A program made the position numbers and the translations under genes. The notes beneath the pieces were generated by a model, which saw only the letters and a program-made list of their open reading frames with translations, ran no database searches and was not told where the DNA came from. DNA of 64,000 nucleotides from Lantana camara (Eukaryota > Streptophyta > Magnoliopsida > Lamiales > Verbenaceae), in contig CM074862.1 of assembly GCA_037501455.1 (NCBI GenBank), positions 63,271,501 to 63,335,500 on the forward strand. Reading direction: 5' to 3'. Shown here piece by piece: positions 34,747 to 44,669 of the stretch. Within the stretch, counting starts at the first letter, position 1; every line of letters starts with the position of its first letter.

Positions 34747-34881
34747 GCGTGGATGGGTGCTTACGGGCTTAAATTCCATCGCTTGGGTTCCGCGTGGATG
34801 GGTGCTTACAGGCTTAAATTCCATCGCGTGTGATTTGCATGGATGGGTGTCTAAGGGCTTAAATTCCATCGCGTGGAAATA
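34747..34881 (+). repeat. Three 45-bp tandem repeats
   Basis: Units start at 34747, 34792 and 34837. Each contains GGATGGGTGCTTACGGGCTT (or close variant) and AAATTCCATCGC. About 85-90 percent alike by eye. Confidence 0.88.
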
Positions 34882-35479
34882 TATATATAAAAAAATTAAG
34901 TTTTCTGAGGCATATGTAAGCTATTTTGGAAAAATTCGGTTGTGTTATGACTCTGTAGCGAGATTGCCATGAAAGACTGGCGTATGTTCTGTTCTGTTCT
35001 GCTCTATTGTGGATCCGAGGAGCTACGGGTAATGGGGCCTCCAGGACGGTTAGGGCCGTCGGAGTTTCAACCATGTGCGTAGTTTCCATTTGAGATATCA
35101 TTGCGCGACCTTAGGGTGATGAGGGAGGCGTGATATCTTGAGCTTCGGCTAAGGCCGGGGATGGCTCTTGTGGGTTTGCTACCTTATTGAGATCAAGTCT
35201 ATTTTAGACGGTGTTATTATAAATGGTTTTTGGGGACTGTACACCTCCTCCATCATTGGTGTAGCGGTTGGATTGATTGTGATTTATGTTCTGAGGAGTA
35301 AAGATGGGAAGCTCGTACTCGCCGAGCATATGTTCTGTTTAGGAATTATGAATCGGGATAGAGTTTCTGAAATGTTTTCTAAACTTATAGAACTGCCTTT
35401 TGGGTACTTTTGGAAATGTTTTGGTATGCAACAACCATCTCCGGTTCATGAGTCCACCCTTCTGATATGTGCTATGCTC

Positions 35480-35487
35480 TATATATA
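35480..35487 (+). promoter_or_regulatory. Downstream TATA box of the solo LTR
   Basis: TATATATA, then GTGTGCGTTAGCCCCATCAC and CTCAGTC. Equivalent TATA-like plus TTAGCCCC/CACTCAGTC sequences occur just before the acceptor in other Gypsy LTRs here, for example CTTATATAGTG on the minus strand at about 37090-37100. It could be the conventional U3/R promoter. Confidence 0.5.
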
Positions 35488-36026
35488 TACAGTGGGTGTG
35501 CGTTAGCCCCATCACTCAGTCAGTTGACTAACACCTCATTTTATCTTTTAGTTGCAGGTTTCTTTTGGCTTGAGCTAGGCGGAAGTGAGTCTTCTGAGTC
35601 ACACTTGTCGGTTTAGTTGGTGTTAAGATGCATTTGTCACATACTCTATTTATGTTATGTATTCTTATTTCGCTTTTGGAGATTATGTTTTATGCTCTAC
35701 TTAGACTTAAACTCGTGTGGGGTTAGTATGCTAGCATTTGGATGTAATTAACTATTCTGCTAATACTTATATTGGTTTATTACGTTGCGATGATTTGAGA
35801 TTTGGGACTAGGTATCTATGCTAGTTGAACCCGTCACTTATTTTGTACGTTGATTTAAATTGCTTCTGCGCTCTGAGTCTGTCGAGTTAGATCCGCCTAG
35901 CCTAGTGAGTGAGTTGGTCTCCCGTTCGCTTTGATTCGGATTCGGGCATGGACTTTCCATTTCGTGACCGGGTCTGGGTCTTAGTGCGGGGGATGTGGCA
36001 TCCTCCGTTTGGGGTGTTACAGCGGG

Positions 36027-36170
36027 TGCATTTCAGGTCGCCCACGACCTCATTTTGGGCATGTTTCGACTTTTGTAAAAAAATTGGAAGAAATTGGTTG
36101 GAAAATGGAGGTAGTGACCGCTACCATTTCATGAAAGAAATGGGTCGAGGTCACGACCCTCTCACACTCA
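36027..36170. repeat. GC-rich inverted repeats, Gypsy-3 3' LTR (right part)
   Basis: AGGTCG CCCA CGACCT (36035-36050), GTAG TGACCG CTAC (36111-36124) and GGGTCG AGGTCA CGACCC (36142-36159), with unrelated AT-rich sequence between. Confidence 0.7.
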
Positions 36171-36633
36171 TACACGAATTTCAAAATTTTAACTTGTTTT
36201 TCATGGTTTTCTCGACTTGTTTCCAGTTTATACACTTCATTAACATGTCATATAATGTGTTATCTTGTATGTTATGAAGTTTCATGATTTTTGGTTGAAT
36301 ATTTTCTGAGTTGTGCATGAACGTGTCTTTATTGCTTCATAACGTACATGAACACTTTGTTGCATGGCTTGTGAACCATAAATGAATATTCTTCTCTTCT
36401 TATATAGCGTATATGAATTGTTTACATGTTAAGCGCAATATAATCGTTGTATGAACTTCATGACTTGAATTGGGATGAGATGTGAGAGTTATGAATTCTT
36501 TTAAATATGAAACCTTCATGTATTGCTTACATTTACATTTGTTGAATGAATTACTTGATTTCGTGACTTCATGGAATCATTTTACTTATTATGCATCTCA
36601 TATCGTGAATATAGCATGTCGTGCGTCATAATT
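36027..36633 (+). repeat. Gypsy-3 3' LTR, second part
   Basis: Resumes after the nested LTR with TGCATTTCAGGTCGCCCACG and runs as AT-rich LTR to 36633, where a different minus-strand LTR begins. The LTR terminus is not reached; no coding seen. Confidence 0.6.
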
Positions 36634-39322
36634 TGTGACGCCCGAACTCGGGTCATCCACATCCCCCGCACCTAGACTCGGACTCACGCATGATATGGAA
36701 GTCCATACATGAGCCCTAGTCTAAGCGAACGAGGACCTAAACACCCCCACTAGGCTAAGCGGGGCTAAACCAGAGACCAGAGTGCGGAAAAGAATTAGCA
36801 GATAAGCAGAAGCAACCAAGATCAACATTTATTAATACCAGTATTACTATTCGCATTGCCACACCGGGCTAAAAGAATAATATACAAGATGAAGAATCCC
36901 AAAATATCAAACAAGAGTTCATAAAACTCCGAAACACAAAAGTATGAAATGAAGACTCAACTTAGACCAGCTAGTACGACACCAGACGCACTTCCCCGCC
37001 TAGCTCGAGCAACCCTGCACTAAAGGTGGGAAAAGGAGAGGGTCAGTCCAAACACTTGACTGAGTGAGGGGGCTAACGCACACCCACACACTATATAAGT
37101 ATAACAAAGCAAGTAATAAAGGCGATGTCTATGAACCGGGCTAGGGTTTTGCAAGCCAAAACCTTTAAAAGAATACGTATGTATACAAAGAAATCCCATC
37201 CCGATTCATAATCCATCTAGCATAAATAGAAACAAAGATCCGGTGAGTACGAATCATCCTTAACTCCTCAGAATATCATAAAACGTATCAGAATCATAAA
37301 TCAATCCTTCCCCATCCAATGGCAATCGGGAATCAAACCCAATTCGCCTACTTAACATATGCACGGGGGTTGCGATCCCACAACGTGCTCGAGGGTCCAC
37401 GCCTCATCAACCTCCTGGAATCGCGCGTGTTACCACGAATGGGAATCATGCACAGGTATAACCCGACGACCCTTGTCGTTCCGGGGCTCCTTACCCACAA
37501 TTCCCGGGACCCAACATACTTACCGGAACCAAATCCCATATTTCAGGGCTTACCTCGCACCAAACATAATAAAAACGTACCAAAACTTAAGCTTACTTAC
37601 GCTTATACATATATCTTTTCCATAAAGTTTGTAAAAGTTCTCATAAGGCCATAATCGTATCTTAAACAGTCATACACAAAAGAATGTATAAGATATATAT
37701 ATATTCGCATGCGGGATTAAAATCATCACATTTCGGCCATAGGTCAATAACTAATACAGAAAGATCCTAAACCTCACCTTCAAACAAAAGAACCGGTAGC
37801 AAAAAGGTTGATCCGACACCTAAGCCTCGGGCTCAACAACGTCCTGGGGTAGCTCTGAGACAAACAAACATAATACCCAAGACTTAGACTAAAAAATGTA
37901 CTAATTAGACGCTCGGCAATACTTATGAATGCAATGGATGCGTATGAGATGCACAAACGTATCTTAAGGAACATAATGAAGCATATTGAACCAAATCTTG
38001 ATCAAATGAATAGTAGAAAATTTGCTAGATCCCCTGTACTTTTGAGTACCAACGAAAATAATTTTGAGTATCTACTCAACTGCCGACTATAAAAGTGTAA
38101 ATTCGGCCAAAACAAATTCAAACCAAGCAAGAACACTCCAAAGCCAAACTCAACACCAACATAAAGCTATGAAATCAGGCATTAACATATATGGTATCAA
38201 AAAGCATCAAAGAGACATGAGATCAAATGCACATTCTCAAAGAAACGCACACAAACGCATTTAAGAGTAAAAACCGGTAAGGTTTGAATTCAAGAAGCCA
38301 AAATGAAATCAAAACTAAACATAAAGTCACCAAAGTAAATAGCACTCATCTATCACATAATATGGAATTCAAATGCTCAAATGGAGAGAAGGGGATCAAG
38401 GGTTCTTGCCCAAAACTCAATCAAAATCCAACAAACATGCTTGAAATCATCAAATAGACACACATAAGGCACAAATTGATCAAGAACTCCAATACCCTAG
38501 CTTTCTCCCACAAACCCACAAGTCTCATAAATGCTATAACCCCCTAATCCAACTACCAAACAAAGGAATCAATAAATGACCCAAGAATATGCAACAACCA
38601 CCACAATGAATGCTTACAAGTGCAACAAGAACCAAGGAAAAGCAAGAATGCAACAAGTGCCATGAGACCCCCTTACTATTCACCCTCTTGCCCAAAACAT
38701 GCTTCCCAACATAAATTGAAAGATCAAGATGCATAAATGAGGTCACTCAATCATGTAGATTACAAAAATAAACTTACCAAGCAAAGAAATTAAACACCCA
38801 AGAGTCTTGGAGCTTGGGGTCTTGCACAACAATGGAGTTTGAAGGTTTTAGGCTTCCTTTCTCTTCTTTTTCTGATAGGTCACGATTTGGGGAGGAAAAA
38901 TGAGGAAAAAGGGGCTGATTTGGTATATGAGAGAGAAAGAGAAAGTCAACAAGTAGGGCTATGGGTCCCACATAGGTATTTTAGGTGTGTTTCTTGTACG
39001 TATAAGTATTCGGGTAGGTATTTCGGTCCAAAAAGAATACGGAGGGCTCAAGACCAACACAAAAACATATAATCAAGTTCTCGAATCATATTAGACACGT
39101 AAACACGCTCAAGAATCGAAAATCACAAAACACGTAACAACGAGCAACAAGGAATTCACGTTTCACGTACGTTTACATAATTCACGTAATTCCAAATAAT
39201 ACAAGTAATTTAGATAAGAAAGGAATAAGAAAAGAGGTTAAACAAATAAATAAATCACATAATTAATAATTAAAACGCGCACATAATTCGTACCTCTTCG
39301 TCCGGCGGATCGGGGTGTCATA
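36634..39322 (-). repeat. Gypsy-4 3' LTR (2689 bp, minus strand)
   Basis: Minus strand begins TATGACACCCCG after a polypurine tract (first bases probably TGTGACACC originally) and ends CGGGCGTCACA. It contains CCGCCTAGC (36996-37004 forward), GTGCGGGGGATGTGG and GACTTCCATATC near its end, as in the other Gypsy LTRs. Short plus-strand frames at 37319-37654 and 39829 onward are not convincing genes. Confidence 0.78.
37015..38777 (-). other. Putative LTR-internal intron, Gypsy-4 LTR
   Basis: Minus strand TTGCTTG|GTAAGTTTAT (38778/38777) to GGACTGACCCTCTCC... TTTAGTGCAG|GGTTGC (37015/37014), 1763 bases. The ACTGAC branch-like site and pyrimidine tract are well formed. I see no GC palindrome cluster in this one. 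Confidence 0.45.
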
Positions 39323-39425
39323 ATCTCCCCTCCTTAAAAAGGACTTGTCCTCAAGTCCGATCCGACTTCTCAAACAACCCCGGATAGCAAATTGGAGCAT
39401 CTTTTCCCCTCATATTGTAGCATTC
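39323..39425 (-). pseudogene. pol: Gypsy-4 polypurine tract and end of pol
   Basis: Minus strand: the last codons of pol, recognisable as KM...YPGLF followed by EKSDRT and a stop, correspond to the EEKMRKLYPELF end of Gypsy-1 pol. Then AGGACTTGAGGACAAGTCC and the purine-rich AAGGAGGGGAGATT before the LTR. A one-base frame change is likely within it. The upstream side is cut at about 39425 by the plus-strand LTR, so only some 25 codons remain and no catalytic domain is left. Boundaries are accurate to perhaps 15 bases. Confidence 0.6.
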
Positions 39426-39608
39426 ACGTACCTTTGCTCCTCATTTCATACAAACATACATACACTTTGCTGTTGTTCCATTTTGATCGATCAAAGCTCC
39501 AAGACAAGGGAAAATTAGATTTCATCTTTCAAGCTAAAATTGTGAAGGAATTGTGGAATTAGGAGCATCATCATATCTTCATCTCTTCTTCCATTTCTTT
39601 CATTAAAG

Positions 39609-41171
39609 GTAATCAATTCTTAAAATGAATGGGGTGTCTAGGGTTATGGTTTGGATTGGTTGAATTGGGTATTTGTTGTTGGAAGCATGTTGGTGAACTT
39701 TGAGCTTGAATTTGATGTATATATATTGAAGTTTATGATCTTGGAGCATGAGTTGATATAGGGGTTTGAAATGAGTGATTCTTGATGATCAAGCTTGGAT
39801 TTAAGTGTTTATATGAGTTATTATTGATCTATAAGCATGCTAGTATACATATTACATGATTTGTGTCAATTGGAGATAGAATTATGGAGCATTTGTGTGT
39901 TGTGGTTTTGGTACGTATTTCCCCTACTGCTGCTCTGTTATCTGCTGCATCTGCATATTGGGAATGACCCTTCACGTCCCAGTTCATTCTGGGAATGGCC
40001 GTTCCCACCCCTGCCAGCTGTCCCACGAGACTAGGAACGACCCTTCCCAGTTTTGGCTTACAGTCGGAACGGCCCTTGCCAGCCCCCAAAATTTTCCCAA
40101 AACTTACAGATGTACGGGATTTGTTCGGGGAGCCAGGAACGCCCTTCCCAGCACCAGTTCAAAATCGAAACGGCCGTTCCCATGCTCCAGAGGGTTCAGT
40201 GAATTTTCTGTATAAAATTCCTTTTTCCAAATCCGTTTCAAATGCCATAAATGATCGATAAGTGTTATTATATATCCATTTTATACATGAATATGATCAT
40301 ATCATTCCATAAATTATCAATGCAAGTTATAATGTTCATGATCACGCCGTTCGTCCTAATTGGTACATTTGAGTAGTGTCTCACGGACAATTGTCTTTCT
40401 TGCATAGACCAGCTTCCTGGTGACGAGGAGCAGGCCCCGTGAGCTGTTTCCTTGTTTATTTTGGTCACACAAGTGAGGTTTAATTTCTAGATATGTAGAA
40501 CATTTACAACCCTTATGTGGATTTTGGCAAAAAATGTATTATTATACTATAGATTTTCATAAATCTCAAATGATTTCAAAATTCACCGAGTCTCCTGTAC
40601 TGAACTGACCGTATTTTGACGAGTATACTGTACTGCACCGTGGGCCCGAGGGTAGTGGCTTGAGCCAACCGAGAAAGCATGGACTGACGGGTAACTCTAG
40701 CGCTATCCTCACCAATTTTGGGATGACCCCTGTACCCCTAGGAGATTAGGGGAGGAAGGAGTTCCGGGCTTAGGGATTCATGCACCCTCTGCTCACACTG
40801 ATTGGATGGTTGGGCCTTGCAAACCCACTATCACCCGGAGGAAGAAGGGACTGAAATTGCTATTGAATGTACTGTACTGCAATAACTTGCTTGGTCACTT
40901 AAATCATTGATAACCTAATTATTGTACACAGTCGGAGTAAGGTTGGAGAGTTGCCCTCACACGCCAGGCCACTGATTGACTGAAATTGAGATTAATTGTT
41001 AAACTTGATAGTTGTAACCTCGGGCAATAATATATCTTATTTTTTTAAATTGTACTGCTTTCCACAAAGATATTACCCGAGATTATAACTTGCATGTATG
41101 TGTGCATACATTTATTTATACCCCTCACCCAGTCTATGGTAGAATGACGCCTCAACCTTTTAGTTTTGCAG
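39609..41171 (+). other. Putative LTR-internal intron, Gypsy-5 LTR
   Basis: TTAAAG|GTAATCAATT (39608/39609) to CTCAACCTTTTAGTTTTGCAG|GTGCG (41171/41172), 1563 bases; contains the inverted-repeat cluster. Exon-like CTTCTTCCATTTC precedes the donor. Confidence 0.45.
39959..40185. repeat. Cluster of GGAACGGCCGTTCC-type inverted repeats, Gypsy-5 LTR
   Basis: Units: GGGAATGACCCTT (39959), GGGAATGGCCGTTCCC (near 39993-40008), GGAACGACCCTTCC (40031), GGAACGGCCCTTGCC (40066), GGAACGCCCTTCCC (40136) and GAAACGGCCGTTCCC (40166). Many are imperfect, which fits an older copy of the array seen at 45742-45967. Confidence 0.75.
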
Positions 41172-41569
41172 GTGCGTGCTAAGCAGGAATTAGAGTCGAG
41201 TCCTATCTTTAATTTGGGTCTAGCACACTTCACCTTCACTTTATGTTCATGTATTGATACTTATGATATTTTGTCACATGTCTTATGGAATTAGTTTGGA
41301 GTTGATATTGTATTGATATGTAAATGGAGTAGATAGTTGCTTTTGGATACTTGATGCTTGATAAGTGATAATAGAATTTATGCTTCCGCTTTTATTGCTC
41401 TGAATAAATTGTTTGGTTTAGGGTTAGTCCCGCCTAACTATTATCGGTTTTTTTATTATCTCCCTTTCGCTATAGCTTTGGTTCATGTATGGATTGTCCA
41501 TTTCATATGTGGATTGAACTGTAGTGCGGGGGATGTGGTACCTAGCGTTCCGGGTGCTACATCCTAAGG

Positions 41570-41582
41570 TGGTATCAGAGCA
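41570..41582 (+). other. Primer-binding site of Gypsy-5
   Basis: TGGTATCAGAGCA, eight bases after the LTR end. Read on the other strand the same bases form the final codons of the frame of the adjoining minus-strand gag fragment. Confidence 0.8.
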
Positions 41583-42210
41583 TAAGCATGAGCTCTAATC
41601 AATGGTCTCTGACCCCCAGGTGGCGGAATCCTGCGATCTAGACATCCATCTACCATGTGCTCGGCACTCCCACAAATCAAACATAAGCCCAGACACCTCC
41701 TACAGTTATCATAGATATGTGTAGTCTGTCCACAGAAGGTACATGCAGGCCTCTCGGGTGATGGTGGCAAAGCTGGCACAGCTGGAAACACGGGTCCCGC
41801 GGGTCGGGGCTTCTTTCCTGGGCCCTTCGGACCTGGTGGTGGAGAAGAATAAGTCATAGGCCTCTTGCCCGAACTAGAACCCAAACCTGAACCACTGAAA
41901 CCCGATCCGGAGCCTGAACCCGAACCTGAGCGATAGGTAGATCGCCTTGCATTCACTGAATCCTCCACCTTCAATGCCTTTGTAGTAGCCTTCAACCAGG
42001 TGCTCGTGTTGACCGCCTCAATCGCTGCCTGAAAGTCCGGTCTAAGGCCCTGAACAAATTGCATCGCTTTATGGAAATCATCACTCGTTATATTAGGGGC
42101 ACAGCGGTACAATCTCTCAAACTCGGCGATATACTCTGAAACAGACCTGCTTCCCTGCTTTAGCTCAGTAAACTCCTTTAATCTGCGGGTGCGAGAAGAT
42201 GGAGGAATAA
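41583..42210 (-). pseudogene. gag: Gypsy-6 gag fragment with two zinc-knuckle clusters (minus strand)
   Basis: From the breakpoint with the gag-only element (left edge of its LTR at 42211) the minus strand reads RTRRLKEFTELKQGSRSV, ERLYRCAPNITSDDFHKAM, a Ser/Gly-rich linker, a Pro-rich stretch, then CTFCGQTTHIYDNC and CLICGSAEHMVDGC, followed by RPLIRAHAYAL. It is open throughout with no stop until the frame runs into the plus-strand primer site and ends at 41564. The N-terminal half of gag and all of pol are missing. Gag binds RNA through the Cys/His clusters. The layout resembles Gypsy-2 and the missing half of Gypsy-1. Confidence 0.85.
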
Positions 42211-43011
42211 TGTAACATCCCGCTCGTCCAGCCATTCCAGGAACGCTTCTACGAGAGAGTTCTTTGTGTCTTCAATTATTTAATTACGCAATTATGTACT
42301 ATTTTAATGCTAATGTGATTATTTGTAATTAATTGTATTTAATCGTTTAACGTATAACTTGAGTTTTAACGTGTATATATGAAGGCCTTGTAATGTGCTC
42401 TGTACGTACCCGAATTTGATTCCGTTTCTTGTCAAATTTTGATATATGTGAACTACGTGAGTTATGAATGTGATTATGTGCTCGTTACATGTTTTAGAGC
42501 TTGTTTTACTGGATTCTTGGCTCGTTTTGTAAAAACGAGATTTTTGAGGGACTTGAGGGCCTAACGCGTTTAGCACACCTCGTGTTCTGGAAGGCGTAAC
42601 TTGAGCTCGGGAATTCGGATTCGAATTCTGGAAGATGGGTTCGACTCATAACGAAGAATGGAAGCCAAGGAATCCAACTTTATATTTTTCTAAGCTCATT
42701 TGATCCTCCAAATTTCGTTCGGATTGAGCCTCGTGTGACAGATTTACCACATTTCACTAAATAAGCCATATCTTGACCAATCCTTGACCAAATTAGGTGA
42801 TTCTTGGGCCCACATTCCACTTTCTCACTCCTCTATCCATCCTTTAGCCTCTCATTTGGTTTCCATCAGTCAAGGGAGAGGAAAAGCAGCAGCAACACGA
42901 GATAGAGAGAGAGGGAAGGAGAAGCACTATTCAACTTCAAGTTTCAAGCTCGTTTCTTCTTCGTTTCGCCTCAAATTCGAAAGGTAAGTTAGGATCCTTG
43001 TTGTTTAGCTT
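42211..43011 (+). repeat. Gag-only element LTR-A, first part
   Basis: TGTAACATCCCGCTCGTCC, the U3 block CTTGAGCTCGGGAATTCGG (42600), TATA-like ACTAAATAAGCC (42757-42768), GA-rich leader, donor AAG|GTAAGTTAGG (42983/42984). The last five bases AGCTT are the Copia-2 target duplication. Confidence 0.88.
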
Positions 43012-43397
43012 TGTTGGATAACACGAATCAGAAAGCAGCGGAAATTTAAAATTTTTCCAATAAAAGGATCTTGGACTCGTAATCGTGTATCCAAATTCGA
43101 AGGAATTAGAAACTTACTTTCTTAATTGTCTTTCTTGGAGCGTTTCAAACCACCCAAGAACGCTCTTCTCGCGGCCTGATCCCCTCTCCTCGGTAAAGCT
43201 CGAATCTTCAAACTTCTAACTTGAAGCTCTCTAGAGATAGTCTACCAACTTGACTACAATCTAACTAGTAAGGATGATAGTTCTCCAGTTAGTGTTTAGG
43301 CTTAACCTAGGGTTTTGTTTATCTTGGAGAAAGGATGGTGTTCAACACATGAACCAAAAGAATTCTCGATTAGCTCTAAGAGGAGCTCGAGCTCCCC

Positions 43398-43407
43398 TAT
43401 TTATAAG
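43398..43407 (-). promoter_or_regulatory. Predicted TATA box of Copia-2 3' LTR
   Basis: Minus-strand CTTATAAATAG, in the position of CCTATATATAGG in Copia-1; also at 53918-53926 in the partner LTR. Confidence 0.5.
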
Positions 43408-43737
43408 AAGGGAGTGGCCGAAATTCCTAGTCCTCATGGACTAAGGATTTGGTCCCTCTCTCCTATTACTTGATCATCAAGTAATTTTGACTTTGACTTT
43501 GAATTCAAATTCAAATCAACTTTCAAGAGAGTTAAAATATCCAAACTATTTTTGGATAATTTTGTACTTTATTTATTTAAAATAAATAACTTATTTTATC
43601 TAATTAATTAATTCACAATTAATTAACTAGATTATTTTTCTCCAAAATTATACTTTCTTTATAATTCAAAATTAAACCAAAGTCGATTAGTTAATTAACA
43701 AATTAATTATTTAATATATATACACTATATATATATT

Positions 43738-43790
43738 CACGTGAGACACGTGTTATAATGACACGTGTCACTCACGTGACCCACATGTGT
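43738..43790 (-). promoter_or_regulatory. CACGTG cluster, Copia-2 3' LTR
   Basis: CACGTG at 43738, 43747, 43762 and 43773, and CACATG at about 43783 where the partner has CACGTG. Confidence 0.6.
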
Positions 43791-44669
43791 GGAACCCTCT
43801 CGGCCCGATTAACTCGTTTAATCTTTTTAAAGCCTCAACTCATGTAACCAAGTTGTTGTGTGTGACCCACCCTCTAGGTTCTCAATTCAATTAACAGTGA
43901 ACCTAATTAATTAATTCACTAATTAATTAATCAGTCCATAGATTAAACGACCATAGTCTAGCAACAGGTGTTTAACCCCTAGCTGAATTAGAATGTTGAG
44001 ATTCGACAGAACTGTCAAGTCATTGATTCATGTGACATACAATCCTCCTCCTTACTATGTCTCAACCAAGATCTAGGGTAAGGGAATAATCAGAACCATA
44101 ATAATCCGGTCTTAAAGCTAAGTGCATTTCATATCTATTTGATCTCAATCCAAGAAACCCTTTTCTTGATGTCTTGATCAACTGCCTTGGCCAAGGACTC
44201 CATATGGCATATGAATGACTTACACAATAAGAGATTGTAGCACCCCTATACGTAGAGATACCACACCCCCGCACTATAAGCCGATCCACATACGAAATGG
44301 ACAATCCGTACATGAACTAACCTATAGCGAACGGGTGACACATAACAGAAAGGACGAGCTAGGCGGGACTAAACCCCAAAGCAATACAAAACCACGACAT
44401 AAAAGTTAAAATCGGAAGCATTAATATCAACATTACTTATAGGTACCATATTTACATCAAAAGTATAAATACTATTAGGTACCAACACGTATCAATACAT
44501 TATCATCTCCAATACATGATACAGATAAAAGTCTCCAGATGACAACAATAACAATAATAGACTAACTCTGAGATACTACTAACAATAACCTGAAAGTGTA
44601 GGAAGTGCTAGCCTCAACTGGACGACAAGACATGAGTCCGACTCCCACCTAGCACACGACCACGACAAC

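Larger units (their letters stand above)
33390..35557 (+). other. Putative LTR-internal intron, solo LTR
   Basis: ATTGTG|GTGAGTTC to CTAACACCTCATTTTATC... TTGCAG|GTTTC, 2168 bases. GTTGACTAAC (35522-35531) is a good branch-point candidate 26 bases before the CAG. An AT-rich body, three 45-bp repeats and a second TATA box lie inside. Confidence 0.4.
32012..36021 (+). mobile_element. Solo LTR (about 4.0 kb) nested in Gypsy-3 3' LTR
   Basis: Begins TGTGACGCCCCA, ends GGTGTTACA. Flanked by ACGGG (32007-32011) and GCGGG (36022-36026), one mismatch; joining the flanks restores the inverted-repeat cluster of the host LTR. No internal domain, polypurine tract or primer site follows, so it is a solo LTR. 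The typical 3' blocks are present: GCTAGGCGG (35574), CCGCCTAGC (35893), ACTTTCCATTTCGT and GTGCGGGGGATGTGG. I see no coding gene; GC-rich frames between 32760 and 33420 look like leader sequence. Confidence 0.82.
29143..36633 (+). mobile_element. Gypsy-3: deleted plus-strand Ty3/Gypsy remnant (split by a solo LTR)
   Basis: Order: truncated 5' LTR (29143-29924), integrase tail (29925-30680), polypurine tract, 3' LTR (30708-32011 and 36027-36633). The rest of the LTR, the leader, gag, protease, RT and RNase H are deleted. The 3' LTR is interrupted by a 4-kb LTR and then cut short at 36633, where a minus-strand LTR begins. Confidence 0.8.
39426..41561 (+). repeat. Gypsy-5 5' LTR, 5'-truncated, plus strand
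   Basis: Starts inside leader-like sequence at the junction with the Gypsy-4 stub and ends CGGGTGCTACA directly before a primer site. It is related to the solo LTR 44236-46851 (same order, same GGAACGGCCGTTCC-type repeats, similar last 100 bases) but clearly diverged. Confidence 0.8.
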
